Of a stretch of 64,000 nt of DNA, positions 8,567-14,791 are shown piece by piece. The stretch's first letter is position 1; the number at the start of each line of letters is the position of its first letter. The notes under the pieces were generated by a model, which was given only the letters and a program-made list of their open reading frames with translations, was not told where the DNA came from and did no database searches. This stretch comes from an uncultured Prevotellaceae bacterium (lineage in GTDB: Bacteria > Bacteroidota > Bacteroidia > Bacteroidales > Muribaculaceae), in the NCBI GenBank assembly GCA_900320055.1, contig ONQS01000001.1:62001-126000 (forward strand), read 5' to 3'. The position numbers and the translations under genes are program-made.

Positions 8567-9097
8567 ATGATGGAAGGATTTATTGTTGACCCTCGCAAGT
8601 CCACTCCCGAGGATTTCCAGCAGGGGATGCGTGACGTGAAACTGGTGTTTGACATCAACCACACAATGCCATACACCGAGGAATATGACAATCTGGTGAA
8701 GGAACTCTTCATCGGCAAGATAGGCGAGGGGAGTAGAGTACTGCCTCCTCTCAACCTGGTGTGTGCCAACATGGTGACCATTGGCAACAATGTGATGATC
8801 ATGGGTGGTTGCCTGATGATGTCGCGCGGTGGTATCACCATCGACGATGACGTGATGATTGCCGCTAACACGCAACTCATTTCCAACAACCATGATCTGC
8901 ACGATCACGCTCTGCTCATCTGCAAACCGGTGCACATCTGCCGTAACGCCTGGATTGGTGCTGGCGCGACCATCCTGCCTGGTGTAACTGTTGGCGAAAA
9001 CGCCGTTGTTGCCGCTGGCGCGGTGGTAACAAAAGATGTCGCTCCCAATACAATAGTCGGCGGTAATCCCGCTAGATTTATCAAGAACATCGATTGA
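8567..9097 (+). CDS. Hexapeptide-repeat acetyltransferase (maltose/galactoside O-acetyltransferase type)
   Basis: A 176-residue acyltransferase with a left-handed beta-helix built from hexapeptide repeats. The catalytic-type histidine is in ISNNHDLHD, and the run [20 protein letters not shown] gives the coenzyme A-binding coils. The length and the closing GNPARFI match the LacA/Maa/NodL group, which acetylates sugars; the actual acceptor here is unknown. It follows the SDR gene closely. A separate promoter and a terminator-bearing leader follow it before the SMR exporter, so the exporter is probably regulated independently. Confidence 0.9.
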   Translation: MMEGFIVDPRKSTPEDFQQGMRDVKLVFDINHTMPYTEEYDNLVKELFIGKIGEGSRVLPPLNLVCANMVTIGNNVMIMGGCLMMSRGGITIDDDVMIAANTQLISNNHDLHDHALLICKPVHICRNAWIGAGATILPGVTVGENAVVAAGAVVTKDVAPNTIVGGNPARFIKNID

Positions 9098-9123
9098 TGT
9101 AATGATATTCTAATATTTTATAT

Positions 9124-9131
9124 TAACTTTG
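9124..9131 (+). promoter_or_regulatory. Predicted -7 box for the SMR exporter leader
   Basis: TAACTTTG fits TAnnTTTG. Transcription would begin around 9136-9140, giving a leader of about 65 nt that contains the hairpins described at 9134-9196. The -33 region is weak. Confidence 0.5.
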
Positions 9132-9133
9132 TA

Positions 9134-9196
9134 GCGCCTCAAGAAGGAGACGCCGAGATAGTCTTGCAGCCCTCAAGCAGGCGCAAGACTTTTTTT
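9134..9196 (+). promoter_or_regulatory. Structured leader with intrinsic terminator ahead of the SMR exporter (attenuator candidate)
   Basis: GTCTTGC at 9161-9167 pairs perfectly with GCAAGAC at 9183-9189; GCC (9169-9171) and GGC (9180-9182) extend the stem past a bulged A. Seven Ts follow (9190-9196), a textbook intrinsic terminator ending six bases before the start codon. An upstream hairpin can form between 9134-9140 and 9147-9153 with one C-A mismatch. GCGCCT at 9134-9139 is also perfectly complementary to AGGCGC at 9079+100 (9179-9184) inside the terminator, so a competing fold is possible. This layout suggests ligand- or translation-controlled termination. It does not obviously match the guanidine riboswitch classes as I remember them. 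Confidence 0.6.
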
Positions 9197-9202
9197 CATG
9201 CT

Positions 9203-9526
9203 ATGAATTGGTTGATCTTGATTATTGCAGGATTGTGTGAAGTCGGTTTTACTTATTGCTTGGGGCGCGCTCGAGCAGTCAGTGGACTGGAATGGTGGTG
9301 CTGGATGGGCGGATTCCTGGCGTTCACGTTCCTGAGTATGGGATTGCTGGCACGGGCGACTCAAACACTTCCCTTGGGCACTGCCTATCCCGTGTGGACC
9401 GGCATCGGGGCTGTTGGCACGGTTATCGTCGGCATCGTGTTTTTCCATGAACCCGCGACATTCTGGCGCCTGTTTTTCATCACGACGCTCATCTGTTCAA
9501 TCATTGGACTCAAGTTATTGTCATAA
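9203..9526 (+). CDS. SMR-family exporter, SugE/Gdx-like
   Basis: A 107-residue protein with four membrane helices, the normal size for the small multidrug resistance family. The essential glutamate is Glu13 (IIAGLCEVGF). The segment YPVWTGIGAVGTVIVG is the family signature, and its WTGIGAVG form is closer to the SugE/Gdx guanidinium exporters than to EmrE/Qac drug exporters. The start at 9203 was preferred over an upstream frame because it gives the exact family N-terminus. The leader with a terminator at 9134-9196 implies regulated expression. The Nim-like flavoprotein gene begins one base after the stop codon. Confidence 0.9.
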   Translation: MNWLILIIAGLCEVGFTYCLGRARAVSGLEWWCWMGGFLAFTFLSMGLLARATQTLPLGTAYPVWTGIGAVGTVIVGIVFFHEPATFWRLFFITTLICSIIGLKLLS

Positions 9527-9527
9527 T

Positions 9528-10019
9528 ATGGAGAAGTTTAGACCCATGCGCCGCATCAGGCAGCAATTATCTCAAGACGAATGCGTTGACATCCTGTGTC
9601 AATCCACTTCGGGCGTGTTGGCCGTGATGGGTGACGGCGGTTATCCCTATGCCGTTCCTCTGAGCCATGTCTATGTCGACGGACACGTCTATTTCCATTC
9701 GGCCTTGCAGGGTCACAAGATCGATGCCATCGGCAACGACTCCCGTTGTTCATTTTGCGTCATTGCTCAGGATGAAGTCCACCCCGAGACGTTTACGACC
9801 CATTTCAAGAGTGTCATCGCCTTTGGCCAAATCCACATCATCGACGATGAGGCCGAGCGACTGGCCGCACTGCGCCTGCTGGGGCGCCGCCATGCCCCTC
9901 ATGATGAGGCTGGACTGCAACATGAGATTGACAAGGGCTTCAATCGTGTGCTGATGCTGCGCCTTGATATTGAACATCTTACTGGCAAGCAGGCCATCGA
10001 AATGATCTCAACCCATTAA
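9528..10019 (+). CDS. Pyridoxamine 5'-phosphate oxidase-like flavoprotein (NimA-like)
   Basis: A 163-residue split-barrel flavoprotein. The stretch GYPYAVPLSHVYVDGHVYFH, then GHKIDAI and CSFCVIAQDEV, match the NimA-like branch that binds FMN. Some members reduce 5-nitroimidazoles, but most housekeeping homologues have unknown substrates, so resistance should not be assumed. The start at 9528 was chosen because it lies one base after the exporter stop and begins at MEKFRPMRR; a longer frame back to 9414 would overlap the exporter. A possible alternative start is five codons in. It is likely co-transcribed with the SMR exporter. Confidence 0.85.
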   Translation: MEKFRPMRRIRQQLSQDECVDILCQSTSGVLAVMGDGGYPYAVPLSHVYVDGHVYFHSALQGHKIDAIGNDSRCSFCVIAQDEVHPETFTTHFKSVIAFGQIHIIDDEAERLAALRLLGRRHAPHDEAGLQHEIDKGFNRVLMLRLDIEHLTGKQAIEMISTH

Positions 10020-10090
10020 ATAAACTCATTGTTCTGTAAAAAAAGGAAGCCCTCATTGACTCTAATAATAAAATCATAACTTCATTTATC

Positions 10091-10519
10091 ATGGATCTAT
10101 CGCTTAATATAATGGAAGTCCTCCTGCTCTGGTTATTCATTGTGACCATATCGATTGTGATCCCCTGTGTGGTTTACCGATGGTTGCGAGCAAGCAAGAA
10201 ATTGCCAAAAGGTCTCGCGATGGCCAATGCTTTCAGCGTCCTGCCCATCGTGGCTGCGCCTTTTGTCGCCTATGCTTCTATCTGGATCGCATGGCTGTTT
10301 CCCGGTTGGGAATACTTGATTCTTGCCTTGATTAACTCCTATTCAATTGTGCTGATTGCAATGGTGTTCTTGAGTGCCTGGATCTACAAGAAACATCAAT
10401 CGACCAGAAGAGCCTTGTTCCCGTTGATTCCCTCATTGATCGCTTATTGTGCGCTGCTTGTTTTCATAATCGGCCCGCTGCTTGTTTCCATAATCGGCCC
10501 GCTGATCGTTAAACAATGA
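10091..10519 (+). CDS. Hypothetical four-helix membrane protein
   Basis: A 142-residue protein with about four hydrophobic segments (near residues 9-28, 46-66, 74-97 and 112-137). I do not recognise a family. The C-terminus contains a near-perfect 24-bp tandem duplication (10453-10476 and 10477-10500, one base different), giving the in-frame repeat FIIGPLLV/SIIGPLIV in the last helix. The final 11 bases overlap the 3' end of the convergent HxlR regulator gene. The region just upstream is AT-rich without a clear -7 box. Function unknown. Confidence 0.7.
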   Translation: MDLSLNIMEVLLLWLFIVTISIVIPCVVYRWLRASKKLPKGLAMANAFSVLPIVAAPFVAYASIWIAWLFPGWEYLILALINSYSIVLIAMVFLSAWIYKKHQSTRRALFPLIPSLIAYCALLVFIIGPLLVSIIGPLIVKQ

Positions 10520-10865
10520 TCTTGCCGTCGGTGACCTCATTGAAGTGTTCCAGCCCCCAATTGACCAGCGGGATGATATTGGGCATGAGGGACTTGCCCA
10601 GCGGTGTCAAGGAATATTCCACGCGTGGGGGAACCTCGGGATACTGCTTGCGATGAACCAGATGGTTCTTTTCCAGGCGTTTGAGGGTCTGGGAGAGCAT
10701 CTTCTGTGAGCAGTCGCTCATGAAGCGGTGCAGGTCACTGAAGCGCATCACGCCTGTCTCATTTCTCCACAAGGCAAACAACACCAGCAGCGACCACTTG
10801 TCGCCGAAGCGGTCAATCACATGCCTGATGGGGCAGTTCAGATATTCAGTCTTTAATTCCTTCAT
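10509..10865 (-). CDS. HxlR-family winged-helix transcriptional regulator
   Basis: A 118-residue DNA-binding protein with the HxlR signature: an N-terminal cysteine (Cys11 in LNCPIRHVIDRFGDKWSLLV), the central MLSQTLKRLE recognition helix and RVEYSLTPLG wing. HxlR proteins of the YodB/HypR type sense electrophiles or disulfide stress through such a cysteine; that is family knowledge, not shown here. The start at 10865 is preferred because the promoter -7 box lies at 10874-10881, so the longer frame starting at 10895 would begin inside the promoter. It is divergent from the cupin gene and probably controls it. Confidence 0.93.
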   Translation of the reverse strand: MKELKTEYLNCPIRHVIDRFGDKWSLLVLFALWRNETGVMRFSDLHRFMSDCSQKMLSQTLKRLEKNHLVHRKQYPEVPPRVEYSLTPLGKSLMPNIIPLVNWGLEHFNEVTDGKIIV

Positions 10866-10873
10866 AACGGTTG

Positions 10874-10906
10874 CAAAGGTATATAAAGTTTCCAATAGTA
10901 ACCAAA
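10874..10906 (-). promoter_or_regulatory. Promoter of the HxlR regulator
   Basis: On the minus strand, TTTG at 10903-10906 and TACCTTTG at 10874-10881 are separated by 21 bp, an exact match to the Bacteroidota consensus. A GGTTACT heptamer (10897-10903) falls between the two elements, where an autorepressor could act. Confidence 0.75.
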
Positions 10907-10993
10907 TATTGTCTAGCCAAAATTTTTCTTGCTGTTAAATTAGGTTAAAGTCAAAAAGTTAAGTAGGTCAGATACAATATTTCCTACCTTTTT

Positions 10994-11006
10994 GTAACCA
11001 GGTTAC
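10994..11006. promoter_or_regulatory. Inverted repeat, candidate operator for the HxlR regulator
   Basis: GTAACC-A-GGTTAC is a perfect 6-1-6 palindrome just upstream of the cupin promoter. Its half-site GGTTACT recurs inside the regulator's own promoter at 10897-10903 on the other strand. Operator function is inferred from position and repetition. Confidence 0.5.
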
Positions 11007-11020
11007 TGATTTGATAGTTC

Positions 11021-11051
11021 TTGCAGGAAATAAATCAGTGTTCTAATTTTG
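11021..11051 (+). promoter_or_regulatory. Promoter of the cupin gene
   Basis: TTG at 11021-11023 and TAATTTTG at 11044-11051, with a 20-bp spacer, match the Bacteroidota consensus. The start codon is 51 bp downstream at 11102. Confidence 0.7.
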
Positions 11052-11101
11052 CAGTGTCAAAATCAACAATAACAGTAATCACTTAATCAGACAAAGACAT
11101 T

Positions 11102-11557
11102 ATGAAGACAATCGAACAGATCAAGAGTGGTAAGAACTACACTGCAGTTAACGTGGGCCGTATGAGCGAAATTATCGAGCACGAGTTGCCCATGGGTCCC
11201 GACATGGTCATCAAGGGTAAGGTATTCGTTGGCCAGGCTGTCGGAGCAACGGGTAGTGAATTCAGTTTCCAGACCCTCGTTCCCGGTCAGGATAGCGGTT
11301 TCCTGCACACCCACAAAACCCACGAGGAACTGTACTTTATCCTTAAGGGCGAAGGTATGTATCAGGTGGATGGCGAAATGATACCCGTCGCCGAGGGTAG
11401 TGTGATTCGCGTGGCTCCCGAGGGCAAACGTGCGCTCAAGAACACGGGCAGTGAGGATATGGTAATGCTGTGCATTCAGTATAAGGCAAATGCCTTTACC
11501 GAGGCCGATAGTCCCATGACCGACGGCAATATCCTGGCCGATGCGCTCAACTGGTAA
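11102..11557 (+). CDS. Cupin-domain protein
   Basis: A 151-residue single-domain cupin. Motif 1 is visible as GFLHTHKTHEELYFILKGEG near residues 61-80, giving two or three metal-binding histidines and a glutamate; motif 2 is less clear (TGSEDMVMLCIQ). Small cupins of this type may be metal-dependent isomerases, dioxygenases or sugar-binding proteins; nothing in the sequence picks one. Its promoter faces that of the HxlR regulator across a shared palindromic site, so it is likely the regulated target, perhaps in a detoxification response. A terminator at 11582-11619 ends the transcript. Confidence 0.88.
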   Translation: MKTIEQIKSGKNYTAVNVGRMSEIIEHELPMGPDMVIKGKVFVGQAVGATGSEFSFQTLVPGQDSGFLHTHKTHEELYFILKGEGMYQVDGEMIPVAEGSVIRVAPEGKRALKNTGSEDMVMLCIQYKANAFTEADSPMTDGNILADALNW

Positions 11558-11581
11558 TCGATCAGAACAACGGACAATCAA

Positions 11582-11619
11582 GAGAGGCGCCTGGCACAAT
11601 ATACAGCCAGACGCCTCTC
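11582..11619. terminator. Bidirectional terminator between cupin and TPM genes
   Basis: GAGAGGCG-C-CTGGC (11582-11595) pairs with GCCAG-A-CGCCTCTC (11606-11619), giving 13 pairs with one mismatch. A short T-rich stretch follows on the plus strand. It separates two convergent transcripts. Confidence 0.7.
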
Positions 11620-11646
11620 GATATTTTAGCCGATAGTGGGTGCGGC

Positions 11647-12447
11647 TTACCAACTGCCGCCTCCGCCACCACCGCCGAAGGAACCGCCGCCAAAGCCTCC
11701 CCAACCACCGCCGAAGGAGCCTCCACCGCCCCACGAACCTCCACCGCGACCCCAGTCACTGCCGCTGGTGAAGATAATGGGACCTCCCCATGTGCCGGTA
11801 TCTCCGTTGTTGCGGTTGCCTCCGTTATTCTGGTTGTTTTTGAAGGCAAGATAGACAAACAACACCATAATCAGCAAGAAGATCATGATGGCAATGGCAT
11901 CTTCGATCTCTGAACCTTGATTGGCGTAATCTTCCTCGTTGTACTCGCCGATGGCCAAATCGCGCACGACTTGTGCGCAGGCCCACACACCGCCCAAGTA
12001 GTCGTTGTCCTTGAAGTATGGGATCATCTCCTGGTTGACGATGCGGGTGCTGGTGGCATCGGTGATAGCGCCTTCTAGACCATAACCCGGAGCGATGAAT
12101 GCCTCGCCCTTGCTGTCGGCTGTCTTGGGCTTGATAAGGATCACAACTCCATTGTTATGCCCCTTCTTACCAACGCCCCATTGCTCTCCGATACTATAGG
12201 CCATCCATGCTTTGTCGTAGTTGCCAAAGTCATTCATGGTGACAACGCAGATCTGATTGCTGGTTTCTACGGCGATCTTCTCGAGTGAGTCTTCTAGCCA
12301 CTGGCATTCGCCTAGTATGCCGGCGAAGTCGTTGACCAGACGTGGCGGATTGGGACGTGCAGGCACCTGTGCCACAACAGTCAAGACCGTTAGGCACAAC
12401 AGAGCAAGAATGCTCAGCCGCAAGCACGCTCTATTCCATACTGCCAT
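11647..12447 (-). CDS. TPM-domain protein with glycine-rich tail
   Basis: A 266-residue exported protein. A signal peptide (RLSILALLCLTVLTVVAQ) is followed by a TPM domain (about residues 40-170: RLVNDFAGIL, QICVVTMNDFG, GHNNGVVILI). One membrane segment comes next, near residues 190-208, then a Gly/Ser/Trp-rich tail ending GGGGGGSW. This is the YgcG-like architecture that accompanies LemA proteins, probably acting at the membrane on an unknown process. The start at 12447 overlaps the preceding TPM gene by 17 bp; longer frames would overlap more. Last gene of the lemA operon. Confidence 0.9.
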   Translation of the reverse strand: MAVWNRACLRLSILALLCLTVLTVVAQVPARPNPPRLVNDFAGILGECQWLEDSLEKIAVETSNQICVVTMNDFGNYDKAWMAYSIGEQWGVGKKGHNNGVVILIKPKTADSKGEAFIAPGYGLEGAITDATSTRIVNQEMIPYFKDNDYLGGVWACAQVVRDLAIGEYNEEDYANQGSEIEDAIAIMIFLLIMVLFVYLAFKNNQNNGGNRNNGDTGTWGGPIIFTSGSDWGRGGGSWGGGGSFGGGWGGFGGGSFGGGGGGGSW

Positions 12448-12928
12448 AATCATCGTTGTGGAAATCGGTTTCTTCATCATCTTCGTCTTCTCCGTCGTCA
12501 AATGTGACTTCATTGCTCAACTCGTTCTCGTCGTCACGTTCGCCAGGGAAATACTGTGACAGCCGCTCTCCCATGTGAGCGATTATCTCACACAGACCAT
12601 CGACTTGGCGACCTGCTTTAAGGTAACGTCCCAGTTCGTCGACCTCACTGTCCCAAAACCCCACGGGAACTGCATTGTTAATGCCGATGTCACCCAGGAT
12701 GGCAAATTTGCGGTCCTCATAGGCCACAAAAATCAGCACGGCGTTGCGGCGCTTTGTGGTGTACAGATGCAGGCGGTCAAAGGTCTTTGCGGCACGCTTC
12801 ATCACATTACCGCGGCATCGCGGCGTCACGTGCACACAAATTTCTCCTGTCGTGTGGCGCTCGGCTGCGGTAATGGCATCGGCGATGCGGCGCTGACCAT
12901 CACTAGGTATGAAATCGGCCAGTGCCAT
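12431..12928 (-). CDS. Second TPM-domain protein, acidic tail
   Basis: A 165-residue TPM-domain protein without a signal peptide. The domain spans about residues 1-125 (RRIADAITAAERHTTGEICV, TKRRNAVLIFVAYEDRKFAI, GDIGINNAVP). The last 35 residues are strongly acidic (DDGEDEDDEETDF). It lies between lemA (3-bp gap) and the exported TPM protein (17-bp overlap), so the three are co-transcribed and probably translationally coupled. Paired TPM genes behind lemA are common in Bacteroidota; their biochemical role is not settled. Confidence 0.88.
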   Translation of the reverse strand: MALADFIPSDGQRRIADAITAAERHTTGEICVHVTPRCRGNVMKRAAKTFDRLHLYTTKRRNAVLIFVAYEDRKFAILGDIGINNAVPVGFWDSEVDELGRYLKAGRQVDGLCEIIAHMGERLSQYFPGERDDENELSNEVTFDDGEDEDDEETDFHNDDYGSME

Positions 12929-12931
12929 CGG

Positions 12932-13540
12932 TTATTTACCTTCGCTGGTTCCAAAATCTACCTTCGGAGCCTTGTCGGCGCCCTCTTGAGCCTGGAAGTA
13001 AGGCTTGTCACCGAAGTTAAAGATGGCAGCAATGATGTTGGTGGGGAAGGTGCGGCGCTTGGTGTTATACTCCCTAGCCACTTCGTTAAACTTATTGCGC
13101 TCTACGGCAATGCGGTTTTCGGTCCCTTCGAGTTGATTCTGCAACTCCAGGAAGTTCTGGTTGGCCTTCAAGTCGGGGTAACTCTCGCTCACAGCGATCA
13201 AGCGGCTCAAGGCGTTGGTGATTTCGCCCTGTGCTGACTGATATTTCTGCAGGTCTTCAGGCGTCATGTTAGCCGGATCAATGGTAACCTTGGTGGCGTT
13301 GGCGCGGGCCTGAATAACACCCTCAAGGGTCTCCTGCTCATGCTTGGCATAACCCTTAACTGTCTCCACCAGATTGGGAATCAGGTCGGCACGACGCTGG
13401 TACACATTTTCAACCTGGGCCCAAGCGGTCTCTACACTCTCTTGCGAACCTACGAGTCCGTTATACGTGCTTTTTACCCAGCCGAATAAAGCGATGGCGA
13501 TTATCGCCAGGACAATAAGTCCGATACATCCTTTTTTCAT
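12932..13540 (-). CDS. lemA: LemA-family membrane protein
   Basis: A 202-residue LemA protein. An N-terminal membrane segment (residues 4-21) is followed by the coiled helical LemA domain, with NGLVGSQESVETAWAQVEN, RRADLIPNLVETVKGYA and the closing FNEVAREYNTKRRTFPTNII. The family is membrane-anchored with the helical bundle outside; its function is unknown apart from its frequent pairing with TPM proteins, which is also seen here. It is the first gene of the three-gene operon. A good promoter lies at 13584-13616. Confidence 0.95.
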   Translation of the reverse strand: MKKGCIGLIVLAIIAIALFGWVKSTYNGLVGSQESVETAWAQVENVYQRRADLIPNLVETVKGYAKHEQETLEGVIQARANATKVTIDPANMTPEDLQKYQSAQGEITNALSRLIAVSESYPDLKANQNFLELQNQLEGTENRIAVERNKFNEVAREYNTKRRTFPTNIIAAIFNFGDKPYFQAQEGADKAPKVDFGTSEGK

Positions 13541-13583
13541 TGTCTTTTAAATTATTAAGGTGAATAAATTTTTCTACAAATGG

Positions 13584-13616
13584 CAAATTTACAAAATACC
13601 TTGATACTATAGCAAT
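13584..13616 (-). promoter_or_regulatory. Promoter of the lemA-TPM operon
   Basis: On the minus strand, TTG at 13613-13615 and TAAATTTG at 13584-13591 with a 21-bp spacer. The lemA start is 43 bp downstream. Confidence 0.65.
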
Positions 13617-13647
13617 AGTTATGCCAGTTTTTTTATCAAACAGTTGT

Positions 13648-13928
13648 TTATAGGGCTAATCGCAGGCCGATTCCATGGCAGTGATAGGTCGGAACCACGC
13701 TATTCTCGACAGGGCTCATGATGAAGGTTACGCCGTTGACTGTGAATTCCTTTTCCTCGGGCATCAACTCGGCACCTTGTCGGGGTCGATGGCGCTGCCA
13801 GGATTGGCATAATAGTTGGCATAGGCCCGCTCATACAGTGGCCGGAGTGCCGTAGCAATCAGTTGGTCTTCAAGGGCATCGACGGTTCCATATTTCCCTT
13901 TGAGCAGTGCAGCAACCTCCTCGGTCAT
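13648..13928 (-). pseudogene. Split small gene (frameshifted or two overlapping ORFs)
   Basis: The first frame runs from ATG at 13928 to TGA at 13764 (54 residues, beginning MTEEVAALLKGKYG, ending DPDKVPS). The sequence then reads on in the next frame as a protein-like stretch: PEEKEFTVNGVTFIMSPVEN, ending at 13648. The stop and a new ATG overlap as TGATG, so this could be two coupled ORFs, but one frameshift would restore a single ~92-residue protein. A -7 box (TATCTTTG, 13977-13984) precedes it. The NGVTFIMSP stretch faintly recalls DUF3298-type domains cut short; that is a guess. Confidence 0.45.
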
Positions 13929-13976
13929 GAAGATGGCTCGGTGGGTATAATTGAGTTGGTTATGATATCTGATGCG

Positions 13977-13984
13977 CAAAGATA
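13977..13984 (-). promoter_or_regulatory. Predicted -7 box of the split gene
   Basis: TATCTTTG on the minus strand fits TAnnTTTG, 48 bp upstream of the ATG at 13928, which suggests that the broken locus is still transcribed. Confidence 0.4.
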
Positions 13985-14110
13985 ACAGAAACAGGCAATG
14001 TATTGCTGCGGTAAGTAATAAAAAATTGTTAATCAGAATTATAAACAAAAATGGGAGCGCTGTAGCCCCCATTGTCGCTTTTCAATCAATCCGGTGTTCT
14101 GATCATCTAC

Positions 14111-14791
14111 TTACTTCAGACGGTAAAAGTAGCCTAATGTAACCATTACCGACATAGAATTAGAACTGGAGAATGTGTCGGTCTTATGATTGGCAAACGC
14201 GTCGGTCAAGCCATAATAGAACCGGCCTTCAAGCAATAGTGAGTGCTTGCGGCTTAGATTGACTTCAAACCCAGCACCAGCACAAATGCCATAGTCCAGT
14301 TTGTTCTTCAATTCGGCTGTCATCTGTTCGATATGACGTGTGTCATGCAGGAAATATTCCATAGTGGCAGCATCTTGATAAGCGAAGTTGGACGAGATTT
14401 TGTCACCAATCATTACCTCAATCTCTGGCCCTAAGTTAAAGAAGCCCTTAATACGCTGGCTACCAAAGAAGATATGCGTCATGATGGGTAATTCGATGTA
14501 GGTGAAGCGGTGGTTGAATCTATAGGGCGCATCATCAAACGTTTCTTTCCAGCCCCGCTGGGCCATATTAAGTTCGGCAATGAGGCCAAAATGCTTCTCC
14601 TCGATATAACGGAACATCGCTCCAAACGTAGCGCCGGGGAGCATAGTCTGTTCAACACCAGGGTTGAAATTGACTCGGGAAAATGTAGCGCCAGCCTTGC
14701 CGCCCATGGCAATGGTGCCCTCGTAATGAGACTGTGACACGCCCGGTAGGGCGATCAGTGACAACAATATGGCCAGAATGATGTGCCTCAT
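14111..14791 (-). CDS. Outer-membrane beta-barrel protein (PorT-like)
   Basis: A 226-residue exported protein with a signal peptide (AILLSLIALPGVSQS) and alternating amphipathic strands (GGKAGATFSRV, FTYIELPIMTHIFF, GAGFEVNLS, MVTLGYFYRLK). The fold matches the PorT/OmpW-like small barrels of Bacteroidota. The final aromatic strand ending YRLK is typical for assembly by the BAM complex. Its ATG overlaps the stop of the LysM gene (14788-14791), so the two are translationally coupled and may work together at the envelope. Confidence 0.85.
   Translation of the reverse strand: MRHIILAILLSLIALPGVSQSHYEGTIAMGGKAGATFSRVNFNPGVEQTMLPGATFGAMFRYIEEKHFGLIAELNMAQRGWKETFDDAPYRFNHRFTYIELPIMTHIFFGSQRIKGFFNLGPEIEVMIGDKISSNFAYQDAATMEYFLHDTRHIEQMTAELKNKLDYGICAGAGFEVNLSRKHSLLLEGRFYYGLTDAFANHKTDTFSSSNSMSVMVTLGYFYRLK

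Noticed and set aside
9134-9196. Known guanidine or fluoride riboswitch
   Set aside because: The loops lack the ACGR motifs of guanidine-II and the layout does not fit the fluoride consensus as I remember it; reported instead as an unassigned attenuator.
9528-10019. Calling the flavoprotein a nim nitroimidazole-resistance gene
   Set aside because: Fold similarity alone does not show resistance; most homologues have other or unknown substrates.
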